Source of the DNA: Streptomyces sp. JB150
Lineage (GTDB): Bacteria > Actinomycetota > Actinomycetes > Streptomycetales > Streptomycetaceae
Assembly: GCF_011193355.1 (NCBI RefSeq)
Contig: NZ_CP049780.1
Span: 2,456,556 to 2,520,555 of the forward strand
Reading direction: 5' to 3'
Length of the DNA stretch: 64,000 nt
This document shows positions 25,692 to 37,872 of this stretch, piece after piece. Within the stretch, counting starts at the first letter, position 1, and each line of letters begins with the position of its first letter. The notes beneath the pieces were generated by a model. That model was given only the letters and a program-made list of their open reading frames with translations, was not told where the DNA came from and did not search any database. A program made the translations under genes and the position numbers.

Positions 25692-28600
25692 TCAGCCCTC
25701 GTCGGTGGAGGCCGAGACGGACGGTGCCGCCTGCTGCTCGGCCGCCGCCGTCTTCTTCGACGTGGCCTTCTTGGCGGTGGTCTTCGTCGCCGCCTTCTTG
25801 GCCGTCGTCTTCTTGGCGGCGGTCTTCTTGGCCGCCGTCTTCTTCGCCGCGGTGGTCTTCTTGGCCGCGGCCGTCTTGGTGGCGGCCTTCTTCGCCGTCG
25901 CCTTCTTGGCCGTCTTGCGGGCGGCCTTCTTGGCGGGGGCGGCTTCGGCCTCCGCGGCGGGCTCGGCGCCCGCCTCCTCCTCCGGGCCACGCGCCGCCTC
26001 CGCGGCGGCCTCCCTGGCCTCCGCCAGCGCCTGCTCGGCCTCCTCGGCGGCCTGCTCCGCGACCGGCGCCCCGGAGGGCTCCGTCGTGGACGGGACGACC
26101 ACGACGGCCGCCTCCACCGGCGCGGTCGGCGCGGTGGCCTTGCGCACCGCGCGGCGCCGCGGACGGGCCGGCGGGGCGGGCTCGGCGGACACCTCGGCGG
26201 CGGACTCGGCGGGAGCCTCGGCGGCTGGCGCGGCGTCCGCCGCGGGCTGTGCGACGGACTGCGCGGCGGCCTTCGCGGAGGACTCCGGGACGGTCACCAC
26301 GGCCGCCTCCGCCGCCGCGGGCGAACCGGCCGGCGCGGACACCTTGCGGGTGACCCGACGGCGCGTACGGCCCTTGGGCGCGGCCTCCTCGGCAGCCTCC
26401 GCCTTCTCGGCGGCGGGCGCCTCGGTGACGGGCGTCTCGGCGGCGGGCGCCTCGGCGGGTGCCTCGACGACCGGGTCCTCGACGGCCACCGGCTCGGCGT
26501 GCGCCTCCTGGGCGGGCTCGCGCACCAGCGGGCGCGCGGCCTCCTCGGCGGCGGTCACGTCCTGAGCCGTCGGCACGGCGGCCTCCGCCCGCGGCGTGCC
26601 CGCCGGAGCGGACACCCGGCGGCTCGCCCGGCGCCGGCCCCGGCGCGACACCGCGGCCTCGGCCTCGGCGACGCTGCTGTACAGCTCCTCGTCCGGGGCG
26701 AAGTCGGGCGCGGGCAGCGCTACCGGCTCGGCGGCCTCCGCCGCGACCTCGGCCTCGGTCTCCGCCTCCTGCTCCGCCGTCACGCCGGACTCGGCGACGG
26801 CCGCGGCGGCCTCGTGCTCGTGCGGCTGCTCACCGGCGCCGGCGCGGGCGCGCTTCTTGCGCTTGCCGCCGCCACCGTTCGCCGACGGCTGCTCCATGTG
26901 CACGATGACACCGCGCCCGTTGCAGTGGACGCAGGTCTCGGAGAACGACTCCAGCAGGCCCTGGCCGACCCGCTTGCGGGTCATCTGCACCAGGCCCAGC
27001 GAGGTCACCTCGGCGACCTGGTGCTTCGTACGGTCGCGGCCCAGGCACTCCAGCAGGCGGCGCAGCACCAGGTCCCGGTTGGACTCCAGCACCATGTCGA
27101 TGAAGTCGATCACGATGATGCCGCCGAGGTCGCGCAGCCGCAGCTGGCGCACGATTTCCTCGGCCGCCTCCAGGTTGTTCCTGGTGACCGTCTCCTCCAG
27201 GTTGCCGCCCTGGCCGGTGAACTTGCCGGTGTTGACGTCGATGACGACCATCGCCTCGGTCCGGTCGATCACCAGCGAGCCGCCGCTGGGCAGCCAGACC
27301 TTGCGGTCCAGCGCCTTGGCGAGCTGCTCGTCGATCCGGTACGTGGCGAAGACGTCGACCTCGGAGGTCCAGCGCTGGAGGCGGTCGGCGAGGTCCGGCG
27401 CGACGTGCGAGACGTAGCCGTGGATGGTGGACCAGGCGTCGTCACCGCTGACGATGACCTTGGAGAAGTCCTCGTTGAAGATGTCGCGCACGACCCGGAC
27501 GGTCATGTCCGGCTCGCCGTACAGCAGCGTCGGGGCGTTGCCGCTCTTCGCCTTCTTCTGGATCTCCTCCCACTGCGCCTGGAGCCGCTCGACGTCACGG
27601 CGCAGCTCGTCCTCGCTCGCGCCCTCGGCGGCGGTGCGCACGATGACGCCCGCGTCCTCGGGGACGATCTTCTTGAGGATGGTCTTCAGCCGGGCCCGCT
27701 CGGTGTCGGGCAGCTTGCGGCTGATGCCGGTCATCGAGCCCTCGGGCACGTACACGAGGTAGCGGCCCGGGAGGGAGACCTGGCTGGTCAGGCGGGCGCC
27801 CTTGTGGCCGATCGGGTCCTTGGTGACCTGCACGAGGACCGACTGGCCGGACTTGAGCGCGGACTCGATGCGGCGCGGGCCGTTGGCCATGCCCAGCGCC
27901 TCGAAGTTGACCTCGCCGGCGTACAGCACGGCGTTGCGGCCCTTGCCGATGTCGATGAAGGCGGCCTCCATCGACGGCAGCACGTTCTGCACCTTGCCGA
28001 GGTAGACGTTCCCGACGTACGAGACCGCCTGCTCCTTGTTGACGTAGTGCTCGACGAGCACGCCGTCCTCCAGGACGCCGATCTGCGTGCGGTCGCCGTG
28101 CTGGCGCACGACCATCACGCGCTCGACGGCCTCGCGGCGGGCCAGGAACTCGGCCTCGGTGATGATCGGGACGCGGCGGCGGCCCTGCTCGCGGCCCTCG
28201 CGGCGGCGCTGCTTCTTCGCCTCCAGACGGGTCGAGCCCTTGATGGACTGCACCTCGTCCGACGGCTCGCGCTCGGCGGCCTTGCGCGGCTCGCGCACCT
28301 TGACGACCGTGCGCTCGGGGTCGCCGTCGCCGGGCTCGGCGTCCACGGCGGTGTCCCCGGCACGGCGACGGCGGCGACGGCGGCGGCGGCTGCCCGCGGT
28401 CGAACCGCCGGCCTCCTCGCGGCCCTGCTCACCCTCGGCGGACTCGGCCGCCTCCTCGGCGTCCTCCTCGGCCTGCTCGGCGGTGTCCTCGGCGTCCTGC
28501 GCGGCCTGCTCGGCGGCGGCCTCGTCGGTTTCGCCCTCGCCGAACTCGTCGGCGTCGCCCTCGGCGGACTCGCCCCGGCGGCGCCGGCGGCCACCGCGAC

Positions 28601-30095
28601 GGCGGCGACGGCGCGAGCCGGTCTCCTCACCGTCGTGGGACTCGTCGGCCGCCTCCTCGGCGGCCTCCTCCTCGGACTCCTCGTCCTCGGCGGGCGCCTC
28701 GGCGGCCTGCGGCACGGTCTCCTCGGCGGCGCCACCGCGGCGCCGGCGACGGCGGCGCGAGCCGGTCTGCTCGGCGGAGAACTCCTCGGCCTCGGCGGCC
28801 TCGGCGGCCTCGGCGCTCTCGGCGGTCTCCGGCGTCTCGGGCTCCTCCGCCGCCTCGGCGGCGGCCTCGGCGGCGGCGCGCTCCGGCGTCTGGAACCTCG
28901 GCTCGGTGAAGACCGGGGGCTGGAACACGGCCACGGCGGGCCGCGCCGGACGCTGCGGCGCCTCGGCGGCGGCCGGCGGCGCGGGCTCGGAGAACCCGGT
29001 GGCGGCCTTGCGCACGACACGCCGGCGGCGACGCGGAGCGGCGGACTCCGCGGCCTGCTCGGCGGCGGGAGCGGCGGAGGCCTTCGGCGCGGCGGCGGGA
29101 GCGGGCTCCGGCCGCGCCTCGGCCTGGGCGGGGACCTGGGCCTGGGCGGGGGTCTCGGGGGCCTGCTCCTCGGCGGCGGTCTCGCTGCCGGCGGACTCGG
29201 CGGGTGCCTCGGCGGCGGGCGCGGACACCCGGCGCGTGGCCCGGCGGCGGATACGCCGCGGGGCGGCCTCCTCGGCGGCGGGCGCGGCCTCGGCGGGCGC
29301 CTCGACGGCGGGCTCGGCGGCCTGCTCCGGCTCGCCACTCGCCTGCGCGGTGGCGGGGGCCTCGACGACCTCGGCGGACTCCGGCGCACCGGCGGGCGCG
29401 GAGGCGCGGCGGGCGACACGCCGGCGCGGACGGGCGGGCGCGGCTTCCTGGGCGGCGGGCGCCTCGGCGGCGGGGCTCTCGACGGCCTGCGCCTCTTCCT
29501 CGGTCTTCTCCTGCGCACCGGCGGCGGGCGGCACCACGATCTCGGCGGCCTCGGCGGGCGCGGAGGCCCCGGCGGGCGCGGTCACCCGGCGCGTGGCCCG
29601 GCGGCGGGTACGCCGCGGCGCGGCCTCCTCGGCGGGGGCCTCGACGGCCGGCCCGGCCTGCGCCTCGTCGGCGGCCGGCGCCTGGGCCGCGGGCTCCGTC
29701 CCGGCCTCGGCCTTCGCCGGGACGACGGTCTCGGCGGGCTCCGCACCGGCCGGCGACCCGGCGGGCGCGGACGCCCGGCGGGTGGCCCGGCGGCGCGGGC
29801 GGGCGGGAGCGGCGGGGGCTGCCTCGGCGGCAGCCGTCTCGGCGGCCTCGGTATCCTCGACGGCCTCGGCGCTCTCGACCGCCTCCCCGCTCACGGCGGC
29901 ATCGGCCTCGGCCTCGCTCGCGAGGTCGGCGGCGTCGGCGGCCGGTATGGCCGGCGCGACGGTCTCCGCCGGGGTGTCCGAGGAGACGGTGGGCGGACCC
30001 GCCGGGCGGGAAGCGGCCCGGCGCCGACGGCGCGGCAGGGTGTCGCTGGGGCTGTTCAGTTCGGAACCCTCGGTGGGTTCGATCGGCTCGAGCAT
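25692..30095 (-). CDS. rne: Ribonuclease E/G with very long N- and C-terminal arms
   Basis: Endoribonuclease for mRNA decay and rRNA processing. The catalytic core lies in the middle (about residues 640-1075): S1 RNA-binding domain ([49 protein letters not shown], about 665), DNase-like site ([20 protein letters not shown] near 950; [11 protein letters not shown]) and the zinc-link CVHCNGRG (about 1055). The arms (1-630 and 1075-1467) are low complexity, Ala/Glu/Pro-rich with repeated [19 protein letters not shown] basic blocks. The last 70 residues are an Ala/Lys repeat ([13 protein letters not shown]) like histone H1 tails. This swapped layout is known for Streptomyces RNase ES, but 1467 aa is longer than the roughly 1340 I recall. 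GGGAG precedes the ATG. Confidence 0.95.
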   Translation of the reverse strand: MLEPIEPTEGSELNSPSDTLPRRRRRAASRPAGPPTVSSDTPAETVAPAIPAADAADLASEAEADAAVSGEAVESAEAVEDTEAAETAAAEAAPAAPARPRRRATRRASAPAGSPAGAEPAETVVPAKAEAGTEPAAQAPAADEAQAGPAVEAPAEEAAPRRTRRRATRRVTAPAGASAPAEAAEIVVPPAAGAQEKTEEEAQAVESPAAEAPAAQEAAPARPRRRVARRASAPAGAPESAEVVEAPATAQASGEPEQAAEPAVEAPAEAAPAAEEAAPRRIRRRATRRVSAPAAEAPAESAGSETAAEEQAPETPAQAQVPAQAEARPEPAPAAAPKASAAPAAEQAAESAAPRRRRRVVRKAATGFSEPAPPAAAEAPQRPARPAVAVFQPPVFTEPRFQTPERAAAEAAAEAAEEPETPETAESAEAAEAAEAEEFSAEQTGSRRRRRRRGGAAEETVPQAAEAPAEDEESEEEAAEEAADESHDGEETGSRRRRRRGGRRRRRGESAEGDADEFGEGETDEAAAEQAAQDAEDTAEQAEEDAEEAAESAEGEQGREEAGGSTAGSRRRRRRRRRAGDTAVDAEPGDGDPERTVVKVREPRKAAEREPSDEVQSIKGSTRLEAKKQRRREGREQGRRRVPIITEAEFLARREAVERVMVVRQHGDRTQIGVLEDGVLVEHYVNKEQAVSYVGNVYLGKVQNVLPSMEAAFIDIGKGRNAVLYAGEVNFEALGMANGPRRIESALKSGQSVLVQVTKDPIGHKGARLTSQVSLPGRYLVYVPEGSMTGISRKLPDTERARLKTILKKIVPEDAGVIVRTAAEGASEDELRRDVERLQAQWEEIQKKAKSGNAPTLLYGEPDMTVRVVRDIFNEDFSKVIVSGDDAWSTIHGYVSHVAPDLADRLQRWTSEVDVFATYRIDEQLAKALDRKVWLPSGGSLVIDRTEAMVVIDVNTGKFTGQGGNLEETVTRNNLEAAEEIVRQLRLRDLGGIIVIDFIDMVLESNRDLVLRRLLECLGRDRTKHQVAEVTSLGLVQMTRKRVGQGLLESFSETCVHCNGRGVIVHMEQPSANGGGGKRKKRARAGAGEQPHEHEAAAAVAESGVTAEQEAETEAEVAAEAAEPVALPAPDFAPDEELYSSVAEAEAAVSRRGRRRASRRVSAPAGTPRAEAAVPTAQDVTAAEEAARPLVREPAQEAHAEPVAVEDPVVEAPAEAPAAETPVTEAPAAEKAEAAEEAAPKGRTRRRVTRKVSAPAGSPAAAEAAVVTVPESSAKAAAQSVAQPAADAAPAAEAPAESAAEVSAEPAPPARPRRRAVRKATAPTAPVEAAVVVVPSTTEPSGAPVAEQAAEEAEQALAEAREAAAEAARGPEEEAGAEPAAEAEAAPAKKAARKTAKKATAKKAATKTAAAKKTTAAKKTAAKKTAAKKTTAKKAATKTTAKKATSKKTAAAEQQAAPSVSASTDEG

Positions 30096-30341
30096 GCGGG
30101 CGTTTCTCCCGTCAGGCTCCCGGGCGCCGCACCTGGTCCGGCGGTGTGCCGGTGACGTCCGCGGCTCGCGCGATGCGCGACTGCCGCCGTCCGGGGCGCG
30201 GGCGCCGCACGGGAGCTCTCTGTGTCCTGTCTCGCCGGTTCCGTACGCCCCATGCGTACGGCCTGGCGAAAGTCTTCTGGTCGGTGCGCTGCCCGACCCA
30301 GGTGGCTCCCGAGTACCAGGGCGGCGCTACGACGTCCGTCC

Positions 30342-31139
30342 CTACGCGGAACCTTCCGGCGTCGGCGCCGTCGCGGCGGCAGCCGGAGCGGCCGTCGAGA
30401 GGGCCGCCGCTGCCTCGCGGTCGGGCGCGAGCGGGTCGGTCACCGTGCCGGTCTCTTCATCGAACAGCCCCTGCGCCAGCCTGGTCACCGCTGCGGGGAC
30501 CGGCGGCGCCAGGTCGGCCACGGCGCGGAGACCGGACAGGACGTCGTCGGGTCGTACGGCAGGCGTCACGTGCCGAACAACCAGCCGCAGTATCGCACAG
30601 GGCCGGTCGCTCGGCCTATCAGCCCGCGAACCGTGCGTTTCCGTTCCGTCGAGGGCTTCGAGGCTCGCGACGGCCGGACGGGCGTCGAAGGTGCGCATCC
30701 CGTTCTTGGTGAGACGCTGCACCTCGACCGCGCCGGCCGCGTTGAAGGCCGCCACCGCGCGGGCCGCGTCGGCCGGCGCCACCCCGTCCAGCCGCAGCTC
30801 CCAGACGGAAGCCGTCAGCCGGTCGGCGAGGCCGGACGTGCGGGCCTCGACCGCGTCGATGATGTCGAGCCCGTCGGGCAGCGACTCGTCGAGCAGTTCC
30901 CTCAGCCGCTGGGGATCGCGCGGTTCGGTGAGCGCGATCTCCAGGTATTCCGCCTCACTGCCCGTGCCGGTGGGTGCGGCATTGGCGTACGACACCTTCG
31001 GGTGCGGGGTGAACCCGGCCGAGTACGCCATGGGTACCTCGGCGCGGCGCAGCGCACGCTCGAAAGCGCGCTGGAAGTCGCGGTGGCTGGTGAACCTCAG
31101 GCGGCCGCGCTTGGTGTAGCGCAGTCGGATGCGCTGCAC
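30342..31139 (-). CDS. DUF2344 / TIGR03936 radical-SAM-linked protein
   Basis: MQRIRLRYTKRGRLRFTSHRDFQRAFERALRRAEVPMAYSAGFTPHPKVSYANAAPTG is the signature of the DUF2344 family, which is normally coded beside or fused to a B12-binding radical SAM protein. Its reaction is unknown. The radical SAM partner is at 34593-36542, two genes upstream on the same strand. The GTG start at 31139 has no ribosome-binding site. A rare in-frame CTG at 31181, with AAGGA 10 bases ahead, would add 14 residues (GKRQPEGPPPAPA). The tail is Ala/Pro-rich. Confidence 0.9.
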   Translation of the reverse strand: MQRIRLRYTKRGRLRFTSHRDFQRAFERALRRAEVPMAYSAGFTPHPKVSYANAAPTGTGSEAEYLEIALTEPRDPQRLRELLDESLPDGLDIIDAVEARTSGLADRLTASVWELRLDGVAPADAARAVAAFNAAGAVEVQRLTKNGMRTFDARPAVASLEALDGTETHGSRADRPSDRPCAILRLVVRHVTPAVRPDDVLSGLRAVADLAPPVPAAVTRLAQGLFDEETGTVTDPLAPDREAAAALSTAAPAAAATAPTPEGSA

Positions 31140-31187
31140 CGCGGGTGCGGGCGGCGGGCCTTCGGGCTGTCGCTTGCCCAGTGTCGT

Positions 31188-32198
31188 TCAGTCCTTCGTG
31201 AGAGCGGTCGTACTCCTACCAAGAGTACGTGCCTCGCCGCCCCGAGGTTCCCGCTGGGCCACCGCCGGCCGCTCGCGGGGCTCGCCGAACAGCGTCCGCC
31301 GGACGTCGTACCGCACCTGGCGCACGCTCTCCCGTACGGACGCCAGCGCCTGCCGGACGCCGCGGCCCACGGCGCGTGAGGCGTCGGCGACGGGACGCAG
31401 TACCGCGTCGCGCACCGCGTGTCCGAGCGGGGTCAGCACGCTGTGGTAGACCCAGCGCACCGGCTCCACGAAGATCCACCGGAAGAGGGTTCCGAGGAGT
31501 CGTCCGACGGCGAGCGAGATGTGCCCGGCGACCCGCCAGGCGTGCCCGAGCGCCGTCCGGGCCTCCCGCCCGATGACCGCGAGCACGCGCCCCACGGGCA
31601 CCATGACCCACCGCCACACCGCCTGCGCGGGCAGCACGAACAGCACCCTGCCGGTCCAGTACACGGTCCAGGCGACGGCCCGGCCGGCCGGGGCGAGCAC
31701 CCACCGGTACACCCACACCGCGGGCACGACGACCAGATACCGCACCAGCCACAGCACGCCGTGCCCCGCCGGTGTCAGCAGTCGTGCGTATACCCACGCC
31801 AGCCCGGCCCACACCCCTCGCGCGAGCCACGCGATCCCGTGCCCCACCGGCGTCAGCACCCACCGGTACAGCCACACCGCCGGCACCACGACCAGCCACT
31901 TCACCAGCCACGCGACCGCCCGCCCGGCCGGCACCAGCACCCACCGCCACAGCGCCACGAACGGCCAGACGAACAGCGCCTTCCCCACCCACGCCAGCGC
32001 CCGCCCGAGCGGCCGCAGCACGGTGTCCCGCAGCACCCGCCCGACGACGACCAGCACGTCCCACACCATCCGCACCGGCACCAGGACGACCAGCGCGACG
32101 ATCCGCACAGGCAGCCGCACGGCGACGACGAGACACCCCTCGGGCTCCCGGCCCTGCGGGGCCTCGGGCCGGACTGCCTGGCGCTTTTCCAGATCCAT
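31188..32198 (-). CDS. Repeat-built hydrophobic membrane protein, 336 aa
   Basis: Unrecognised. After a charged start (MDLEKRQAVRPEAPQGREPEG) the protein consists of about seven units of 26-35 residues. Each unit opens V-L-x-P-x-G-R/H-x-(A/V)-A-W and continues with a hydrophobic Trp/Val-rich helix ending in V-P-A-V-W-x-Y-R-W (for example VLTPVGHGIAWLARGVWAGLAWVYAR and LLTPAGHGVLWLVRYLVVVPAVWVYRW). The C-terminal 60 residues are basic and soluble-looking. Repetition is also visible in the DNA (near-identical stretches at about 31700 and 31860), so recent internal duplication is likely. Its stop overlaps the leader of the DUF2344 gene, so the two are probably co-transcribed. Confidence 0.7.
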   Translation of the reverse strand: MDLEKRQAVRPEAPQGREPEGCLVVAVRLPVRIVALVVLVPVRMVWDVLVVVGRVLRDTVLRPLGRALAWVGKALFVWPFVALWRWVLVPAGRAVAWLVKWLVVVPAVWLYRWVLTPVGHGIAWLARGVWAGLAWVYARLLTPAGHGVLWLVRYLVVVPAVWVYRWVLAPAGRAVAWTVYWTGRVLFVLPAQAVWRWVMVPVGRVLAVIGREARTALGHAWRVAGHISLAVGRLLGTLFRWIFVEPVRWVYHSVLTPLGHAVRDAVLRPVADASRAVGRGVRQALASVRESVRQVRYDVRRTLFGEPRERPAVAQREPRGGEARTLGRSTTALTKD

Positions 32199-32274
32199 GC
32201 CGGTGAAGACACGGCGCAGGCCCCCGCCGTTGCGGCGGGGACCCTCGCGTCACCAAGGTGTTACGCCGGCCGCG

Positions 32275-34329
32275 CTACTCCACGTCGATGCCGTAATCCC
32301 GCACGAGCTGTTCCAGCCCTCCCGGGTAGCCCTTGCCGCCCGCCACGAAATCCCAGTCCCCGTTCGGCCGGCGCCGGAACGACCCCAGCACCAGGGCGGT
32401 CTCGCCACGGCGGCCGTCCGACACCTCGAGTCGTCCCAGTTCGCTCATCGTGGGGTCGAGCAGCCGGATACGGGCGCCGGTGAAGCCGGAGAGATCCGCC
32501 TGCGGATTCACTTCCGGGTCCACGGCGGCCACCAGGACGAGTCGGTCGGCGGTGTCCGGCAGAGCGTCGAACGAGACCCGGATGGCCGCCTTGTCCGGCG
32601 GGGACGCCGCGAAGGCCTGCACGGAGCCGTCCGGGGTCCGGCTGTTGTTGAAGAAGACGAAGTGCTCCTCGCTCAGGACCCGGTTGCCGCGGCAGACCAG
32701 CGCGCACACGTCCAGCGCGACGCTGCCGGACCATGACATGCCCAGCACGTTGTGATCGGCGGGCAGGGGCTCGGGGGCGGCCGGTGCCGGCGGGGCCGGG
32801 GTGCGCCGGTTCTCGCCGAGACGTCCCCGAAGCCCGTGCCGGTGCAGCAGGTCGACGAGTTCGGTACCCGAGATGAGTTCCAGCGGTTTGCCGTTGGCGA
32901 AGGTGTGCGACCCAGGACCGAATCCGGAGGTCGTCACCAGCACGCCCTTGTTGGCACCGGCGTCCTGAACGGTGCCGTACAAGTCGCGTACGGCGGTGGG
33001 CGGAACGGTGTGGCGGTACCGCTTCACCTGTACGACGATCTTGCCTCCGCGGACGGGGGTGGGATCCAGCGCGTCGACGTCGACGCCACCGTCGTTGGAG
33101 CGCTGCGTCGTGACGGCCTGCATGCCCATCGCCCGGAAGAGATCGGCGACCAGGGCCTCGAAGGCGAGCGGATCCATCTCGTACAGATCGGGGTCCTCGT
33201 CGCCGCCGTGCGTGACGACACGGTTACCGATGTCCCCGGGCCTTCTGCTCGCCCGTACGGCGACGAGGTGGTCGGGCCGGGAGCTGAGCTGCCCCCGCAA
33301 CGCGCCGGACAGGCAGCTGATCGCCTCGACCTGCTCCAGGTGCAGGCCCAGGAAGACCGACCGCGGCGCCATGACCGTCGCCAGCACGATCTCCGTTCGC
33401 CGCCCGGTGGCCGGGTCGTGGTCGTCCACGAAACCGTTCAGGGACACCGACTCCAGCGCGCCGTACCGGTCCGCCGCGAACAGCTCGTGGAGGACCAGCA
33501 GCATGCACTGCGCGAGTACCTCGCGGTACAGGGCGCGTCGCTGGCTGACGGGACGGGCGGTCTCCTTGTCCTCGTCCTGGCCGGACAGGTACCGCACGGA
33601 CTTCGCCTCGGGTACGACACCGTACGGGGGCAGCTCCCAGTCGACGACGAGCTGCCGTGCCGCCGGGTCGTAGGCGGCGATGACTCGGCGGGGGAAGTCC
33701 CCGGGCCACGCCGTGGACGCGTACAGAGCGGCCGAGAAGTACTCCACCACGGCGTCGGGCTCCCCTCGGCCGACGCTCTCGGTCACCTCGGCGACGCCCG
33801 CGTTGTGGGCGCGCACCTCCGCCAGGTGGGCCTGCACCCACTGGTCGTACTGTCGCTGGTACGCCGCCAGCTGCTGCAGGCGTTGAGCCTCCGCGGCCTG
33901 TGCCGCGTGCCAGTCCCGCTCGAACCGGGCCCGGGCCTCGGCCTCCGCCTGTGCGCGCCGGCTCGCCGTCCAGCCGCCCTGCGCCTGGTAGTGCGCCGGA
34001 TCGGGCATCGGGACCGGCTGGGCCAGCGGCCCCGGCGAGAACGGCTGGACCTCCTCCGTGCGCATCAGCGAGGCCGCGCTGAAGGCCGGGGCGCGGCAAC
34101 CGGTGGCCAGCAGCGTCTGCAGCGAGGCGATCCGGGCCTCGAGTTCCTCCGTGCGTCGCCGGGCCTCGGCCTGCCTGTACTGGCGGTAGTCCTGCGCGGC
34201 ACGCCGTTGCCGAACCTGTGCCTGCCGCTCCAGTTCGCGGCGGTGTCGGGCGTCCGCCTCCCTCTGGCGCTGCTGCTGGCGCTGTATCTCAGCCCAGACT
34301 CCGACCGGACCGTTAGAGCGACGACTCAT
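32275..34329 (-). CDS. Mrr-type restriction endonuclease fused to a C-terminal TerD domain
   Basis: Three parts. Residues 1-75: Gln/Arg/Glu-rich coiled coil (EIQRQQQRQREADARHRRELERQAQVRQ). About 85-380: an unknown Ala/Glu-rich region. About 385-510: Mrr_cat nuclease with FEALVADLFRAMGM, SNDGGVDVDA (D at about 413-417), VVQVKRY (QxK at about 431) and VLVTTSGFGPGSHTFANGKPLELISG, so the PD-(D/E)xK site looks complete. About 530-684: TerD/TerZ-like domain (GSVALDVCALVCRGNRVLSEEHFVFFNNSRTPDGSV, LGRLEVSDGRRGETALVLGSFRRRPNGDWDFVAGGKGYPGGL). Start ATG 34329 has GGAGGGG 11 bases ahead; the frame to 34371 begins with TTG. Mrr enzymes cut modified DNA; TerD proteins bind calcium in stress-response clusters. 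The combined role is unknown. Confidence 0.82.
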   Translation of the reverse strand: MSRRSNGPVGVWAEIQRQQQRQREADARHRRELERQAQVRQRRAAQDYRQYRQAEARRRTEELEARIASLQTLLATGCRAPAFSAASLMRTEEVQPFSPGPLAQPVPMPDPAHYQAQGGWTASRRAQAEAEARARFERDWHAAQAAEAQRLQQLAAYQRQYDQWVQAHLAEVRAHNAGVAEVTESVGRGEPDAVVEYFSAALYASTAWPGDFPRRVIAAYDPAARQLVVDWELPPYGVVPEAKSVRYLSGQDEDKETARPVSQRRALYREVLAQCMLLVLHELFAADRYGALESVSLNGFVDDHDPATGRRTEIVLATVMAPRSVFLGLHLEQVEAISCLSGALRGQLSSRPDHLVAVRASRRPGDIGNRVVTHGGDEDPDLYEMDPLAFEALVADLFRAMGMQAVTTQRSNDGGVDVDALDPTPVRGGKIVVQVKRYRHTVPPTAVRDLYGTVQDAGANKGVLVTTSGFGPGSHTFANGKPLELISGTELVDLLHRHGLRGRLGENRRTPAPPAPAAPEPLPADHNVLGMSWSGSVALDVCALVCRGNRVLSEEHFVFFNNSRTPDGSVQAFAASPPDKAAIRVSFDALPDTADRLVLVAAVDPEVNPQADLSGFTGARIRLLDPTMSELGRLEVSDGRRGETALVLGSFRRRPNGDWDFVAGGKGYPGGLEQLVRDYGIDVE

Positions 34330-34536
34330 GTGCTGAAGGCCCCTCCCCAGGGAGTCGGCGACGCCGACCAAGCTCTGGCTGTCCCCACAACCAGCTGTGA
34401 CGAGACGACTCTAACCAGCGAGGACCGCTCGGCGCGGCTACTTGCCGCAGGCAACGGCGTCCGGGATCAGCCCAGGCAAAGCGCACGTCGTCGACGCGCG
34501 CCGGCGCAGGCCGGCGCCGGCGCGCCGAGCAACGCA

Positions 34537-34570
34537 CTGAGTCCCCTCCCCGGCGGGGGAGAGGACTCAG
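34537..34570 (-). terminator. Terminator after the radical SAM gene
   Basis: 15-base arms (34537-34551, 34556-34570) with one mismatch and a 4-base loop, 23 bp after the stop at 34593. Confidence 0.75.
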
Positions 34571-34592
34571 AGGATCACCGGGAGAGCGTCGG

Positions 34593-36542
<1,950 letters not shown>

Positions 36543-36672
36543 CGCGGGAATTACCTTCGTCAGCTGACAGGGGTGACCATCTAGCGTAACGCGGCCGGGG
36601 AGCGCTCCGGGACGCCGTTCGGACAGCGGTCCCGGCCGGGTGTGCGGCGTCGGCGGGGGCGGGGCCGCGCGG

Positions 36673-37872
36673 TCACGCGGACATCGGCCGTTGCACCCGG
36701 ATCGACTGCAGCAGCCCGACCGCCACCCACACCGCGAACATCGACGAACCGCCGTAGGACACGAACGGCAGCGGCAGGCCGGTGACCGGCATGATGCCGA
36801 GGGTCATGCCGATGTTCTCGAAGGACTGGAAGGCGAACCAGGCGACGATGCCGGCGGCGACGACGGTGCCGTACAGGTCGCTGGTCTCGCGGGCGATGCG
36901 GCAGGCGCGCCAGAGCACGATGCCGAGCAGCACGATGATGAGCCCGCCGCCGACGAAGCCCAGCTCCTCCCCGGCGACCGTGAAGACGAAGTCGGTCTGC
37001 TGCTCGGGGACGAACTGTCCGGTGGTCTGGGAGCCCTGGAAGAGGCCGGAGCCGGTCAGGCCGCCGGAGCCGATGGCGATCCGGGCCTGGTTGGTGTTGT
37101 AGCCGACGCCGGCCGGGTCGAGCTCGGGGTTGGCGAAGGCGGCGAAGCGGTTGATCTGGTACTCGTCCAGGATGCCCAGCTGCCAGACCGCGAGCGCGCC
37201 GGCGGTGCCCGCGCCGATGAGCCCGAAGATCCAGCGGTTGGAGGCGCCGGAGGCGAGCAGGACGCCGAGCACGATCACCACCATCACCATGACCGAGCCG
37301 AGGTCGGGCATGAGCATCACGATCAGCGCGGGCACGGCGGCCAGGCCGAGCGCCTGGAGGACGGTGCGGTGGTCCGGGTACTGCTTGTCGCCCGCGTCCA
37401 CCCGCGCCGCCAGCAGCATCGCCATGCCGAGGATGATCGTGACCTTCACGAACTCCGACGGCTGGAGCGAGAAGCCGCCGCCGATCACGATCCAGGAGTG
37501 GGCGCCGTTGACCGTGGAGCCCAGCGGGGTGAGCACCAGCAGGATCAGGAAGACGGACGCGCCGTAGAGGATCGGCACGGCGGTGCGCAGGGTGCGGTGG
37601 CCGAGCCAGACGGTGCCCACCATCAGGGCGAACCCGATGCCGGTGTTCAGCAGGTGGCGCAGGAAGAAGTAGTACGGGTCGCCCTGGTTGATGTCGGTGC
37701 GGTTGCGGGTCGCCGAGAACACCAGCACCGAGCCGATCAGCGACAGCGCGAGCGCGGCCAGCAGTATCGGCCAGTCGAGGCGCCGGGCCAGCGAGTCGCG
37801 GGCCAGCAGCCGCGTCCACCCGGCCCGCTCCGGGCCGTACCCGGAGACCTGGAAGCTGTTGACGCCGCTCAT
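36673..37872 (-). CDS. rodA: RodA/FtsW-type peptidoglycan glycosyltransferase (SEDS)
   Basis: Membrane glycan polymerase that works with the class B PBP next to it. 399 aa, about ten hydrophobic helices, starting after RLDWPILLAALALSLIGSVLVFSATRN. SEDS marks: NGAHSWIVIGGGFSLQPSEFVKVTIILGMA, DLGSVMVMVVIVLGVLLASGA, GSQTTGQFVPEQQTDFVFTVAGEELGFVGG and MPVTGLPLPFVSYGGSSM. The start overlaps the end of pbp2 by 4 bp (ATGA), which implies translational coupling. In S. coelicolor the gene is also called sfr. Confidence 0.96.
   Translation of the reverse strand: MSGVNSFQVSGYGPERAGWTRLLARDSLARRLDWPILLAALALSLIGSVLVFSATRNRTDINQGDPYYFFLRHLLNTGIGFALMVGTVWLGHRTLRTAVPILYGASVFLILLVLTPLGSTVNGAHSWIVIGGGFSLQPSEFVKVTIILGMAMLLAARVDAGDKQYPDHRTVLQALGLAAVPALIVMLMPDLGSVMVMVVIVLGVLLASGASNRWIFGLIGAGTAGALAVWQLGILDEYQINRFAAFANPELDPAGVGYNTNQARIAIGSGGLTGSGLFQGSQTTGQFVPEQQTDFVFTVAGEELGFVGGGLIIVLLGIVLWRACRIARETSDLYGTVVAAGIVAWFAFQSFENIGMTLGIMPVTGLPLPFVSYGGSSMFAVWVAVGLLQSIRVQRPMSA

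Noticed and set aside
25741..25925. Ala/Lys codon repeat considered as a separate repeat or CRISPR-like array
   Set aside because: Irregular period and continuous reading frame with rne; it is protein low complexity, not a DNA array.
26499..30155. 1218-codon plus-strand frame opposite rne
   Set aside because: Leu/Gly/Arg low-complexity product of antisense reading of an Ala/Glu/Arg-rich gene; no ribosome site or motif.
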